Of a DNA stretch of 64,000 nt, positions 12,701 through 22,522 are shown piece by piece. Each line of letters opens with the position of its first letter. Positions within the stretch are counted from its first letter, which is position 1. The stretch is taken from NCBI GenBank assembly GCA_028554795.2, contig CM068842.1:48691574-48755573 (forward strand). Reading direction: 5' to 3'. Below the pieces are notes generated by a model. That model did not search any database. It was given only the letters and a program-made list of their open reading frames with translations, and was not told the origin of the DNA. Made by a program: the position numbers and the translations under genes. The DNA comes from Sinohyriopsis cumingii (taxonomy: Eukaryota > Mollusca > Bivalvia > Unionida > Unionidae).

Positions 12701-13309
12701 TGTTCCAGGGGGCTTTCCTGTGAGAACAACTACCCACACTCTGTGTAGGTATTGTTCCATGTAAAAGAAAGATGAAAAGAAGATTCTTATACAAAAAAAT
12801 TCTATGTAACTTTATGTAATTACAAGGTAATATGTAATAACTCTTTAAAACAATTGCAGGAACAGTGATTTGTTGACAAGTTGTATTAATGTGACTGCAT
12901 TCAACTACAACACACACACACACACGCACGCATGCATGCACACACACACACACTATCAACTGGGCTAGTTGCTCGAAATAGATTATGTGCCAGATGGATG
13001 GATGGACAAGAGAATTCCTATGGTGGTGGTAGTATAAAAAGATGACAAGGTCACAATAAGCCTCTCAAACTGAAAATTATAAAGGGCAGGGTGATGCATG
13101 TGTCCAAGAAATGAATTTTTACCTGCTGACTTTGGTTTACTGTTCTCAGTTTTGCTGAGTAATGTTCTGGTCACTTTTTGTTCACGTTGTAAGTCATTCA
13201 GTGATTCATTAATCTTTATATCCTGTTCTTCCTTAATTCTTTTTAGTTGCTCCAAATTACTTCCAAAGGACTCTGTAGCACGCTCCAAAGTTTGGCGTTT
13301 GATTGACAT
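713..13309 (-). CDS. Putative spliced gene: N-terminal coiled coil plus SAM-like domain (partial)
   Basis: Three minus-strand exons join in one frame: 13123-13312 (ATG at 13309), 7861-7898 and 713-791, with phases 1, 0 and 1 at their ends. The product starts with about 62 residues of charged heptad-like sequence, continues through an acidic linker (SETDSDEREVEQ) and enters a SAM-like domain. All splice sites are GT-AG, and the donors GTAAGA and GTAAGT are strong. The introns are large (about 5.2 and 7.1 kb) and filled with transposon relics, including a LINE and a DIRS-like element. An AG acceptor sits immediately before the ATG exon, so at least one upstream untranslated exon is expected. 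I do not recognise the family. The gene model is inference from phase and splice signals only. Confidence 0.45.
1016..4763. mobile_element. Pogo/Tc1-mariner-like terminal inverted repeats enclosing a LINE
   Basis: The left end starts CAGTAGTCCCACTCTT at 1016. The right end, read on the minus strand from 4763, starts CAGTGGTCCCCCTCTTATAC. Both ends are flanked by TA (1014-1015 and 4764-4765), the target-site duplication expected of Tc1/mariner and pogo elements. GTGGCC words recur inside both ends (1056-1200 and 4690-4745). No transposase of this element remains. The interior is occupied by the LINE copy, so this is a nested insertion with the termini surviving around it. Confidence 0.6.
1190..4204 (+). 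pseudogene. APE-type non-LTR retrotransposon ORF2 (endonuclease plus reverse transcriptase), inactive
   Basis: The reading frame is interrupted by one in-frame TGA (1427-1429), giving segments 1190-1429 and 1460-4204. Endonuclease motifs seen are CLQETRL, LLGDFNARVG and the D-x-D-H-S histidine motif. Reverse transcriptase motifs are NNYRGISLLS, CGFRAGRSTVDMIF, the A box FIDLTKAFD (Asp at about 2981) and VKQGRVLAPT. The catalytic C box reads FAND, not FADD (codon AAT at 3344-3346), so the first of the paired aspartates is lost. The C-terminus has the RLRWLGHVKRM module found in RTE-like and related LINEs, then a Lys-rich tail. Endonuclease homology begins abruptly near QLSRLNID, so the copy is 5'-truncated. 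Clade assignment is tentative. Confidence 0.9.
4990..5280 (-). repeat. Degenerate tandem-repeat family (R3), reverse orientation
   Basis: Read on the minus strand, this contains GACTTCTTATGGTGTCTAGT, then TGGTCCTAAAT, then a GTGGCCATCTTGAG-like block. These match the order in the array at 62530-63960. It is a short outlying copy of that family. Positions 4764-4985 and 5281-5460 show no gene or recognisable element. Confidence 0.5.
5461..5865 (+). repeat. Dispersed repeat R1, copy A
   Basis: A roughly 400-bp segment whose successive blocks (AACGCCTAATTACGCGTATT, CAGTCCTGTTTCAGCCACCT, GATCAGTTAGCTGTG, GAACATGATGCAATAGC, AAAGACCCAGTTTTAAAAT) recur in the same order at 16325-16800, 17795-17835 and 18329-18356. 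No coding potential. It looks like a transposable element of unknown class, more complete here than in the second copy. Confidence 0.55.
6157..6783 (+). pseudogene. Tigger/pogo-type transposase C-terminal fragment
   Basis: An open frame of about 200 codons runs from just after a stop at 6154 to the stop at 6781-6783. It contains an acidic stretch (NSDDDSDFEGFSE), a WEKFVQ segment, and near the end SAQEAIKSFDIAIRWLETQ then LMQLRNLRDFALRQR. That last pattern (paired-helix 'ALRWLE...L..LR..A..KR') is typical of the C-terminus of Tigger/CENP-B-like pogo transposases. The CENP-B DNA-binding region and the DDE core are absent upstream. The similarity fades after about 6690, and the tail is probably readthrough. 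The open frame for its length is notable, but no conserved start is visible. Confidence 0.55.
7253..7323. mobile_element. Short inverted-repeat element with Tigger-like termini
   Basis: TCCCTCGATAACTCG at 7253-7267 is repeated as its reverse complement CGAGTTATCGAGGGA at 7309-7323, giving a perfect 15-bp stem around a 41-bp loop. The terminal words resemble the GGTCCCTCGATAACTCG ends of some Tigger/pogo elements. It lies about 0.5 kb after the Tigger-like transposase fragment, so it may be that element's remaining end or an independent MITE. I see no gene in 7324-7860. Confidence 0.55.
7861..7898 (-). CDS. Short linker exon of the putative SAM-like gene
   Basis: Acceptor TTTACAAATTCTAG and donor GTAAGA bound a 38-nt exon. 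After the single base left by the 13123-13312 exon it reads SETDSDEREVEQ and ends in phase 0, which feeds directly into the SAM-like exon at 713-791. The two other frames either hit a stop here or in the next exon, so the phase match is informative. The encoded stretch is acidic and probably a disordered linker. Confidence 0.45.
8202..8281 (-). CDS. Possible alternative cassette exon (low confidence)
   Basis: On the minus strand, AATGTTCAG precedes an 80-nt segment followed by a strong GTAAGG donor. Taken after the coiled-coil exon (phase 1) it is open for 27 codons and Cys-rich (EKCLSLCGAPCFQQHVNVIC). It ends in phase 0, however, which breaks the frame of the next exon at 7861-7898. It is therefore either an exon of a truncated isoform or a chance match to splice signals. 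Confidence 0.25.
8880..11060 (-). pseudogene. Decayed DIRS-like retrotransposon (RT, RNase H, tyrosine recombinase)
   Basis: Fragments in several frames follow the DIRS order on the minus strand. The RT palm is at about 11030-10980 (AVSIDVQDVYLHI, then FPPHRKYLQF). The usual YLDD box is replaced by QYFENWLIHN at about 10850-10815. A distal RT block lies within 10817-10560 (TPSQDFVYVGM, DRVDKILMEVLRV). An RNase H-like part lies within 10063-9860 (HLWGTSLVDMLATKLN then YVSQVPDQRSL). A tyrosine-recombinase part is at about 9400-8900 (NLTIKTVVLLAIASA and GDILASTISKWIALTIKKAY). Stops, frameshifts and the lost RT aspartates show it is dead. It lies inside an intron of the putative minus-strand gene. 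Families are identified from remembered motif patterns. Confidence 0.75.
11061..12283 (-). mobile_element. Probable 5' part of the DIRS-like element (degenerate)
   Basis: Higher GC than the surroundings, like the adjoining element. It has short minus-strand open stretches (for example 11957-11733 and 11839-11639) with Trp- and Pro-rich sequence such as HPVVDWEWLTDARLGKWI. The position upstream of the RT suits the gag/N-terminal region of a DIRS element, but I cannot match a specific domain. It stops where a SINE insertion begins. Confidence 0.35.
12299..12603 (-). mobile_element. tRNA-derived SINE family 2, full copy with target-site duplication
   Basis: The body is flanked by a perfect 15-bp duplication, GTCTATGCTCTGTGA at 12284-12298 and 12604-12618. 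On the minus strand it starts with a tRNA-like head (GTGGCCTAGTGGTTAGAG as A box; a B-box-like GGGCTCGATCCC), a central region with CATCATGCTRCAGACAT and AGTGCTAGACATCACTG words, and a TTTTTCAGTC-to-GCTACATTAAAA-type 3' end. Other copies are at 21218, 28504, 42272 and 51322. Confidence 0.85.
12908..12953. repeat. (CA)n / GCACGCATGCATGC microsatellite
   Basis: Alternating purine-pyrimidine run of CA units interrupted by CGCACGCATGCATGCA. Simple repeat with Z-DNA potential and no coding role. Confidence 0.85.
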
Positions 13310-13312
13310 TTT
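13123..13312 (-). CDS. First coding exon of the putative SAM-like gene (N-terminal coiled coil)
   Basis: The acceptor CTCCTCAG is followed by AAAATG with the ATG at 13309-13307. The exon is open for 62 codons and ends at GCAG|GTAAAA. It starts MSIKRQTLERATESFGSNLE and continues with charged repeats such as LKRIKEEQDIKINESL and LQREQKVTRTLL. The heptad-like Leu/Ile spacing indicates a coiled coil, followed by a Ser/Lys-rich end (TENSKPKSA). Upstream in-frame sequence before the ATG is intronic, which supports this start. The protein family is not recognised. Confidence 0.5.
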
Positions 13313-13559
13313 CTGAGGAGCAATGAAAAACTTGATTTAATACCATGTCATACAATACACCCATAAAGCAAAATAAGCAAATCATCAACAAACAAAAAAA
13401 AACTTGCACCTTTAATTTACACAAATTATACATCCTGCAAAAAATCATTTCAGTAAAATAAAAACAAGGTGATGATACTGTTCAAACAAATCATCAAAAA
13501 AAAAATTCCCAAAAATTGCACCTTTAATTTACACAAATTTCAGTAAAAATAAAAACAAG

Positions 13560-13900
13560 GTGATGATAATGACAAAATTTTCAAGATGGCTGCTATGGTA
13601 ATCAGTTGGTGATGTCAGATAAACAAGTTTATCTGAACAAATTGTGCAACAGAAAAAATGTTTCAATGGAAACCCCACCCCAATAAGGCAATCTGTTGAA
13701 GACAAGAAGTGATATAACAATTTTCAAGATGGCAGTGAGGCCAGATTGGTACCATTTATATTTATAATCAACCACAATTACAGTAAGAAATGCTCACAAG
13801 AAGTAGCAAATACATCTTCAAGAAGCCATCACACTGGAGGTCAGCTCATAGCCATCTTCTGCGAGGTCTTTTAGTGAAAATGCCATCCCAATATGAAGAA
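13560..13900 (-). repeat. Degenerate R3-type repeat, reverse orientation
   Basis: Two copies of a TTTTCAAGATGGC(T/A)G block (near 13580 and 13720), about 140 bp apart, carry intervening sequence resembling the minus strand of the 62530-63960 array. No coding signal. Positions 13901-14370 hold nothing I recognise. Confidence 0.45.
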
Positions 13901-14380
13901 GAAGTGTTAAAAGATTACAAAGATGGCACCCCATAGAATAACCAGCCACTTGGAAAAATGTTTTTTTTAAATAAAGTTGCATGGCAATCCTTTCAGTAAA
14001 TTTGACAAATATGGATAACATTGTTCTAATGAATGGCTACAGCCAACCATAAATTCTTCTGGTCTTTGACTATTAGAGCTATAATTTTTATAAACAGTTA
14101 TCTTTATAAATTTATATTTGGAAATGATAATGAGAAACTTTGCCCAGTGGGTATGCATTAATCCAATGGATTAGGTGATGCTTTAGCAAACAGGGGATAA
14201 ACAGCCAATGATACACATCACTGTTTCCCTGCACTCATACATCCACTTGTGGAGAATAGTGTGACTGCTGTACTTTAGTACTGTTTGTTCTTTAACGTCC
14301 AGTTCAATGCATACCTTTGTGCCAAATCCTTTCCTATCTGCACTGGGAGATGTATTAATTTTTATGGCAATCAGATGATG

Positions 14381-14632
14381 TTGTTGTTGTAGGCTTTAAT
14401 GCCATTTTCAGCACAAGATAGGCTATACAAGGCGGCCAGTATAACTGGTGGAGGAAGAACCCTGGAAAACCCTGGGATGAAACACCGACACACGAGAAGC
14501 TAATGGCAAGCTTTCTCACATACCCATGTTAGCTGAGCCTGAGACTTGAACTCACGCAGACAGAGGTGATATGGCATTGATCCAGAACATGAGCACTTTT
14601 GACCACTCTGTCACTCAGGGCTCCCACTCAAA
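14381..14632 (-). mobile_element. tRNA-derived SINE family 1, nearly full length
   Basis: Reads on the + strand as TTGTTGTTGTAGGCTTTAAT, CAGCACAAGATAGGCTATAC, GGCGGCCAGTATAACTGG, then GAGACTTGAACTCACGCAGA (degenerate B box) and ends near CCACTCTGTCACTCAGGGCT (degenerate A box). The family's clearest copy is at 19204-19448. Confidence 0.7.
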
Positions 14633-15062
14633 TAAGATTCTTCAAAACACATGAACTTGTAGATCTAATGATTGTATGCCACAAACAGATTGTTTGGTAG
14701 TTTACCAAGGGATCTAAAAGTCTGAATGCTTTTTGAAACTATGAGAATGTTAGTAAATCAGTAATCTAACAGGAAAACTGTCAATTGACCCGAGCAAGAC
14801 CAAGTAATATTTGTACAACACAATGACAATCATTGCTATTATATTAGACTCAAAATGCTTGTCAAAATGTCACCACAAAAGCAAAACAGTTCTTCTGTCA
14901 CCACAGAAACAGTTCTTTTCATTTATAATCTGATTTAGAATACAGTCACACCAAACTGTCCATAATGTCAAGTAAAACTTCCCTCATTGAACATGAACTG
15001 GCAATGTGGGTTTGCGAGAATGCAAAAGAATTAACTAGAGTACCATAACTGATATGAATACT

Positions 15063-15211
15063 CCATATTTAATAGCCCTCAAAACCATAACTAGCACATG
15101 ATATGCCTGCCCCATATTTAATAGCCCTCAAACCAAACTGGGCACATATCTGCCTGCCCCTTGTTTAATAGCCCTCAAAACCATAAATGGCACATGATAT
15201 GCCTGTCCCAT
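15063..15211. repeat. Three tandem copies of a roughly 49-bp unit
   Basis: Each unit begins with a TTTAATAGCCCTCAAA core, then a CCATAACTAGCACATGATAT-like segment and GCCTGCCC. Three copies with scattered changes and a small deletion in the middle copy. No coding role seen. Positions 14650-15060 are otherwise unremarkable. Confidence 0.75.
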
Positions 15212-15224
15212 CATGTGGAAACCA

Positions 15225-15640
15225 TTTACCTTCTTTCAGTCTCAGCAACCTTGATTGCTTTTGATGCCAAAATCAATAGCATCCTCCCTTAGCTCATGTG
15301 CAAGCCATCCCAAATGTTTGGTCCAGGCATGTGATTTAGAACTTCTGATAATGGGTGCAAGAAATCAACAAAATTTGGTAACTGTAGATGGTGGGGAACT
15401 TAAGTTTTTGCACAGAAAACAGTTTTATTTTTTCAGTCACGGTAACCTTCATCTTTCAACTTTCGACACAAAATTAATAAGGTTCTTCTGTACCCAAGTG
15501 CAAGCCATCAATGGAGTTTGACAACTGCTGATTGCAGGCAAGTCAAGTTATTGTGCAGAGATGAAATTTTTAACAGACAGATGCACAAATCAATGGGTGG
15601 ACAGATAACATCATGATATAATACATACCACCTTATGGCA
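15225..15640 (+). repeat. Dispersed repeat, CAGTGACCT-type, second copy
   Basis: Contains two successive CAGT-CTCAGCAACCTTGATT / CAGTCACGGTAACCTTCATC blocks, each followed by a 'CAAAATCAATAGCATCCTC' or 'AAAATTAATAAGGTTCTTC' segment and a 'GTGCAAGCCATC' segment. It ends in a GACAGACAGATG...GGACAGATAACA tail. Same family as 160-470. Confidence 0.5.
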
Positions 15641-15713
15641 GCATATAAAACTGATATCTCTGCGATATTTTCCTAATTCTTTGACTAAGAAAATTATATA
15701 TAAAAATATATAG

Positions 15714-15831
<118 letters not shown>

Positions 15832-16324
15832 ATCATTAGATATTTACACAAAATGGTGGCAGCACCTCTGAAGACGGAAGGTCAAATCAATCAAGCCTGT
15901 TGTCATTATGAAAAATAAATAGAGGTGTAGATATGACTTTTTAATGAGACCCAAGTGGACCTGACACATAACTTAACTCATTATGATCAAAAAGTCTTTA
16001 ATATGCAGTCTCTAGTCCATAAGTGATGTCATTAAAGATTTTCATAAGTTCAATGATCAAGCTTTAATCTCTAATCTACAGATTCATATGTCTTCACAGT
16101 TATGAATTTGTTCTTCAATTGGAAGATTGAGAAGAAACGTAATGCTTATTTCCTTCACAGAACAAACTACACTTACACTGTTACCTTCTCAATGTGTGTA
16201 TAGCAAATTAAAAAAATCACCTCTTGAACAGACCATAAAAAATTGTGGTTGCTATGTTTTTTTTTATGCAACAGCCACCAAAAGCAAAAAAAAAATTAAA
16301 AAAATGAAAATTATGAAATTATAG

Positions 16325-16800
16325 AGCTGTTTATCAGGTCTTGGAAACGCTTAGTCATGCATATTTGGACACCAATTTGTTTTATCTGGAATGCTGAAAA
16401 TCACTTAGGTGGGAGCCCTCCACACACATGTAATAGGTGGGCGGCAAATTTTTTTAAAGACTTGACAGTCCTGCTTCAGCCACCTGCTTAGTGAGAAAAT
16501 GTATTGATCAGTTAGCTGTGCAGATATTTACAATGACAGAATATCATGGCTGAAAGACCCCTTGATGTACATGTTGTCATTATAAGAGTACATCAAAAGA
16601 ACATGATGCAATAACTGGGTAGTAAGTTCAAAGACTCTGACTGGCGGCAGGGTGGGAAAATGTGCTGATATTTACAATGACAGAATTAAGTGGCTCTATG
16701 ACCCACCTGATGTACATGTTGCCATCAAAAGAGCATGATGCAATAGCAAGTTCAAAATCACTGACTGGCAGCTGGGTGGGAAAATATACCACCATGTTGG
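16325..16800 (+). repeat. Dispersed repeat R1, copy B
   Basis: Matches copy A (5461-5865) block by block: AACGCTTAGTCATGCATATT, CAGTCCTGCTTCAGCCACCT, GATCAGTTAGCTGTG, GAACATGATGCAATAAC. A later part is internally duplicated (a second GAGCATGATGCAATAGC near 16731). The 3' blocks of the family reappear at 17795-17835 and 18329-18356, so copy B may be split by later insertions. I see no gene in 16860-17790. Confidence 0.55.
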
Positions 16801-18470
16801 CTAATTCTGTGAGTCTGGTAATTCTGCGCAACGATACGTCATTTCTGTAAATACTGGATCACGTGTTATTTGGGTCAAAAATCCATTTTGCATCAAGAAA
16901 GAACAGCCGTACTTTAATTAAGAAAAGTGGTATTCATAAACTGTACAAAAATACCCCACATTTTGACTCAAAATGCATATAAAAATGTGATTTCTAAATG
17001 TCAACATGAAGACCCACTCCATGACCTTCTTGAACATGTAACCCAGAAAATCCTATTTACTATGTCTCTTTTAGAATCATACAAATAAATACATTATATA
17101 AAAGATGGAAATGTATACCCTAACAAATTCTGCATCTTAATCCAAGTTTCCAATTTTGCAAATAGTTGCTCCACACGTACAATATCGTCTGCTACCAAAT
17201 GTGTTAACTTGCCGCTAGAACAGCATTCTCAAGAAATTCCCCGACATATAGTATGTTTCTAAATTCTTTAGTAATTCTTCCCCATAAACAAGACATTGTA
17301 AACACATTACATCCTATTCATTGTTGTTTCTCTTCCACATAATAGCTTATTGTTTTTATAAAATGTTGAACTTTACAATTTTTTTTACAAGATCGGTTTA
17401 GTTTGCTTAATATCTCTTGCCATTTATTGGCATTGTTACGTTGAACTTTGTAAAACTAGCTATAAACCTAATTACTTGACTGAAATGCTGACAGAAACAG
17501 TCGAAAGTAAAGTATTTCATTTCAATAGCCCAACGGATAAACATTACATCATTTCAAAGCTGTGTGCAGAATAGGTCGACGTATCGCGAGTCACAAAAAC
17601 ATGGGGGTGGTATCCCGTGTGTCCAAAATTAATATTATTTAGAACAGAATATTCTGGTGACAACTGCCTCTTTTCAAATGGTAAGTATTGCAGTATTTTA
17701 TTTTCATTAATCGGTCAAATTCGGTAAATGTTTTGCTTCAATACTGGAGACGGAAACCGTAGGTGCGCAGATATTCCAGACAGCATTGTACTGATATTTA
17801 CAGTGATTGAATTCAGAGACAGAAAGACCCAGAGATGTACATGTGGTCATTTATAAGAGTACATCAAATAAACAACTTCAGCTTTCATAATAGTGTTCAT
17901 TTCTGAGTGTAGTGGAATAAGCAGTGCATGTGACCTCAGAATCGAGACATGTTGAGACTTAGACAAAATGCCATTCACAATTTTGGATAGTATTTTGGAG
18001 TTAAACGGCAAACTGTGAAAGATTGTAATGAGATTCAAAAGACAGCTAAAGTTGCTAGAACTGAAAGTTCAGATGTGACAGTAGCCAAGTGTAAGAAAAG
18101 TGTGTGATGCCTAACTTAGTGCTTGGAACAAGATCTTTAATGGATTGACAAAATTCAGTCTCACTCTGATGGACGAACAAGAGCTATGTCAATGTTATAA
18201 AGAATGTAGCAATTAAACTCAATGGCAACCAATGGTTCTTCTAATTTGCATAGTTTTCTGGGAGGGGACTGCAACTTTTGCTGATGGGACTCCTATTATT
18301 ACCAAAATGGTAGTCCTGGACTCCTAGTTTTAAAATCGTAGCGAGATCTCTGAGGTTTATGATCAGTTATCTAACTTTATGTAAACAGTCTTTACCTTAA
18401 GAGCCTTCAAAGAGGGCTCTGGCTCTTCGTTTGAATTCATGGTCTATGACTGTTACCCACTCATGGCTTA

Positions 18471-18512
18471 CCTGAAATGATGAAAGGGAGTCATGAGAGA
18501 ATCAGCCATGGC
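18471..18512 (-). other. Possible untranslated or alternative exon on the minus strand
   Basis: On the minus strand an acceptor-like CTAACGGTAG is followed by TGCCATGGCTGATTCTCTCA and ends CATTTCAG|GTAAGC. GCCATGG is a good initiation context and the donor is strong. The frame does not join the coiled-coil exon at 13312 (phase 2 into phase 0), so at most it would be 5' UTR. Speculative. Confidence 0.2.
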
Positions 18513-18574
18513 ACTACCGTTAGAAATTTATTTTTCAGAAACCAGGCAGGTGTGCATTTAAATTAAAAATTTTA

Positions 18575-18763
18575 GCATGATTTATTCTACAGTGACTGCT
18601 AGCATGATTTATTCTATGCTGATTGTTAATATGATTTATTCTACACTGATTGTAAGCATGATTTATTCTACACTGATCGTAAGCATGATTTATACTACAC
18701 TAATTGTCATCATGATTTATTCTACACTGATTGTTAGACTGATTTATTCTACACTGATTGTTT
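18575..18763. repeat. Seven tandem copies of a 27-bp unit
   Basis: Unit consensus ATGATTTATTCTACACTGAT plus TGTTAGC; seven copies with one to four differences each. Because 27 is divisible by three, one frame stays open and reads MIYSTLIV-like nonapeptides, but with no start context or neighbouring exons. I regard it as a minisatellite, not a gene. Confidence 0.9.
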
Positions 18764-18816
18764 AGTCTCAGAATTCCAACTAAGCACCTTGACGTGTATA
18801 TCTAGGTTTAATGGTG

Positions 18817-18883
18817 TGTGTGTGTGTGTAAGCATGTGTGTGTGTACACATACACATTCACTCATACACACATGCGCACACAT
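18817..18883. repeat. (TG)n ... (CA)n imperfect palindromic microsatellite
   Basis: GTGTGTGTGTGTGTAAGCAT, TGTGTGTGTGTACACATACA and later CACACATGCGCACACA form complementary arms. Simple sequence only. Confidence 0.8.
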
Positions 18884-19203
18884 ATAGTGAAACAATGAAA
18901 AACTGACAAATCTTTGGGGAAACAATAAATTGTATTTATTTCAGTTTTCAGTTAAATCCTGGTTTCACATATGTCGAAAAAATGTCTTTTTTATAAGCAC
19001 TGATGTAATGAGATGGGAGTGAGAAACAGGGAGAGGGAGAGAGAAAATGCAATTATGAGAACATCTGTCAATGTGTGCATAAATTAAGAAAACTGGTTGT
19101 TGCTTTAACATTTAATAAAAAAAAAAAAATAACAATGTATGTTTTCTTCCAAAAATCATGAGACACATGAACAGAGAAATAGTCATCATCTCTAGAAATG
19201 CTT

Positions 19204-19448
19204 TGGGGGCCCCGACTAGCCGAGTGGTCTAAAGCGCTCTTCATTATAGATCACTGCCATCTCACCTCTGTCTGCAGCGGTTCGAGTCTCGGATTCAGCC
19301 AATGTGGGTATGTGAGAAAGCTTGCCAGTAGCTTCTCGTAGGTCGGTGGTTCTTTCCGGGGTTTTCCTGGGTTCTTCCTCCAACATTAATACTGACCGCC
19401 ATGTATAGCCTATCGTATGCTGAAAAATGGCGTTAAACCCCACAACAA
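19204..19448 (+). mobile_element. tRNA-derived SINE family 1, full copy (reference copy in this window)
   Basis: Flanked by an imperfect 12-bp duplication, CTAGAAATGCTT at 19192-19203 and CTAGAAACGCTT at 19449-19460. The tRNA-Ser/Leu-like head has A box TAGCCGAGTGG (19217-19227) and B box GGTTCGAGTCT (19279-19289). A central domain reads TTTCCGGGGTTTTCCTGGGT then CTTCCTCCAACATTAATACT. The tail AAAATGGCGTTAAACCCCAC ends in CAACAACT. Central-domain SINEs of this layout are known from molluscs. Positions 19461-20320 show no gene. Confidence 0.9.
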
Positions 19449-20318
19449 CTAGAAACGCTTAAGGAATACAACAAGATACATTTATAACTTTACAATCATC
19501 AATAAACCATGATAATCCATAATGTTTAAATACTCCATATAATTCATAATGTTCCAATACCAATTTCTTCTCCATGTTTCTTCACTGTAGGTTTTGGTTT
19601 TTGGTTTTTAATCTTTGATCAAACTTTTATCCAGTGCTATAATGCATGCTTAGCTGGTTGTTCTGACATCAGAATATGCAAGTGAAGACAAATGAATTTG
19701 GGCAACATGAATGCATGAAAGTAATGAATTCTCTTTTTGAAAATGTCTTGTCTGTCTCCATCTGCACAGCATCAAACACGAGGCAGCATGCCTGATTAAT
19801 AAAGTCTGGACATTTAATTAGCAAACAAAAAGAAGAAAAACAAGAAAAGAATTCTTTTGATCAATAATAGGAATGAAGAGCATCAATCACAATTATGCAA
19901 TAAGATAAACATGATCCTTTACAAATGGCTTATCTACATGCATTTAATTATTAATAATTTACCTTAAAAGCTAACTCTCAATTTTTTTGTGTGCACAGAA
20001 TTCAGATTAGAAAAGATGTAACCTTAAGTACCGTTGATACATTTTCTTAACCAAAAACCTAACTATAAATAATACGGACCAGTGCTTTACAAGAATTTAG
20101 CAGCAAAAACACATTTTCAGGTTTTAAGTACTTTCAGTTTTATGGTTTTTTTTATTTAAGTCTAAAATTGTAATCTGAGATCAAAATTTGATTTGGCTTT
20201 CAGGGTAGAAGGGTTCTGGATTTACTAGGAAATGAGGATAAAAGAATTAAATGCAGGATTCCAAAAACTTTTGATCGTGAGGGGATTCTGGTTTACTAAG
20301 TGCTCAGTTTAAAGAGTT

Positions 20319-20450
<132 letters not shown>

Positions 20451-20735
20451 CTCACTTATAAGTCAACCTTTTTACTAAAAATGTTTTAATGCAGAGCAGG
20501 GGTTGTCTTATAAGCTAGATATTACAAAATTAGGTTTCAAGATCTAAGATGATGGCAAGTGTTCAGCAGTCTTAAATATTTTGATACAGTGTATCTATCC
20601 TTTACACAAGGTTAATTTCATAACATCAGCAATATTTTATTAACCAATCAAATGTCCTCAATGGTCAATACAATGGGATATAATATCTCCAGACGAGAAA
20701 ACAATCTGATCAGAGATTTGCAATCAAACAATGTA

Positions 20736-20913
20736 CAGTAAAACCTGTCTTGAAAGACCACTGCTATGTGAGACCACCTGTTTTGTGAGACCACATTCTC
20801 AGTGCACAAATTTATTGATTATATAGGATTATGACCTGTTATGAGAGACCACCTGTCTTGAGAGACCATAATTTTTTGGCAAAAGAGGTGGTCTTTCAAG
20901 ACAGGTTCTACTG
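20736..20913. mobile_element. 178-bp MITE with pogo/Tc1-like TIRs
   Basis: The left end is CAGTAAAACCTGTCTTGAAA; the right end, reversed, is CAGTAGAACCTGTCTTGAAA. The match continues into AGACCACC, and both ends are flanked by TA (20734-20735, 20914-20915). The interior repeats GAGACCACCTGT words. No coding capacity. It shares end structure with the larger element at 53094-54695. Confidence 0.85.
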
Positions 20914-21217
20914 TAATATAACTGTGTATTACTTCTTTTAATAAATACACCCACAGATAGGCAGCTAAACATGGACAAAATATATTATTTTTGTCAGTTA
21001 ATTTAATCCAGATAAATTTCAGGAATGAAATTAAGTGTTTAAATTTAAGACAAATACTAATGATACTATTAAAGCAATTAACCTTTCATAAAACAGATTT
21101 TTATGAGGAAAGTTGTGAAATTTATGAGTAGATTTACATGCATCCTGGAGAAACCACTGAATATATGGACATGCAGTTTGTCAGTTAGAAACACCTTGAT
21201 AAGTTTAGACATAAATG

Positions 21218-21527
21218 TGTGTGTGTGAGATTTGGATATTTAATGTAGCTTTAACAATTTTTCAGTCATATAGCTACATTGTCTGCAGTGTGGCAGTTTA
21301 TAGTGATGTCTAGCACTGGGACATCATGCTGCAGACATTTAGCATGATGTCCCACACAGTCACATTATCCTGACACCAGGCCGACCAGTCCTAGCACTAA
21401 CCTCCTAATGCTGAGCGCCAAGCGAGGTAGCTGATAGTACCATTTTTATAAGTCTTTGGTATGACTCGGCTGGGGATCGAACCCACGACCTCCTGCATCC
21501 GCTCTAACCACTAGGCCACCTGAGTGG
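21218..21527 (-). mobile_element. tRNA-derived SINE family 2, full copy
   Basis: Imperfect duplication TAGACATAAATG (21206-21217) and TAGATATAAATG (21528-21539). The minus-strand head reads GGTGGCCTAGTGGTTAGAGC with B box GGGTTCGATCCC; the 3' tail is a short CA run. Best-preserved tRNA boxes of this family in the window. Confidence 0.85.
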
Positions 21528-22445
21528 TAGATATAAATGGAATAAATGTATCATCAACTGTTTAGGAGCTGAACAGATCCAATCATAGTGGTTAAAAAGA
21601 ATGAGACTGTTGTCAGAAAGTTGATGACTTGTTCTATTGGTAAATTTAACTTGAAAAACTTGACATTTAGCTTCTGTAATATCTTTACAGTTTTAATGTA
21701 TCATTCCTTCTTTGTTAACAAATGATCCTGAATTTCAAAACGTAATGTCTAGGTACATGTATTTGTAGCAAGTTATATGGGGCAATATAATTAAGAATAA
21801 TGACAATTTTGACTAAACATTCGTATCTTTATTGACCACTTTTTGAAAATAAGAATATTTTTTGTTTTTTGTTCATTATAACTACCTTTATTTCCTACTA
21901 GTGTTTTGTTACAGCATGGGTTCAGCTGGTGAAAAATTAGATCAACAAGAACTCTTTTTCTGAAGGCATGACTGGTGGTAGAGAACAATGGTATAAAGAC
22001 AATAATCAATTTTAAAGGGTCAGCTTGTTAAAAAGGTGGAGTATGTGGCCGCTCACTACTAATTAATCAATTTATCTGGACTGACCATTGTATGCAGACA
22101 GGTAAGTATTATCCCTCTTCTACTGATCCCTGACATTGAGTCCATTAAAATACTTTAAAGTATATTCTCTTTCAGAATGCAGTACCTGTGTTTTCTTTAG
22201 ATGCTGACCATGGATCTGGTGACAAATGCAAGGAAAGCATTATTGCCTCAAGATAACTGTCAGCAAGGCTTGTATAACCAGGAAGTTACTCATGCTTGGT
22301 ACAGGATGTAGTGTCAACAATACAGAAATTTGGGAGAGAGAAATGTTATGTCAGAAATTTGAGCAAGAGGATCATAAATTAAAAATATACCACAAATTGT
22401 ATTAAGCTGTAATAACTTCTACAGGATAGAAATAATGTTACACAA

Positions 22446-22464
22446 CAACAACAACAATAATAAA

Positions 22465-22505
<41 letters not shown>

Positions 22506-22522
22506 CAATATTATTATTATTC
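22446..22522. repeat. (AAC)n(AAT)n microsatellite
   Basis: CAACAACAACAACAATAATA followed by about fifteen AAT units, then ATTATTATTATT. I see no gene in the surrounding 21540-23770; the open stretch near 23197-23550 is low-complexity Ile/Leu/Thr sequence. Confidence 0.9.

Noticed and set aside
18471-18512. Exon joining directly to the coiled-coil exon at 13312
   Set aside because: Ends in phase 2 while the downstream exon needs phase 0; kept only as a possible untranslated exon.
18577-18765. Open frame of MIYSTLIV repeats
   Set aside because: A 27-bp minisatellite read in one frame; no flanking exon or start context.
19204-19290. Functional tRNA-Ser/Leu gene
   Set aside because: A and B boxes are present but the cloverleaf is not complete, and the sequence continues into a SINE body with flanking target duplications.
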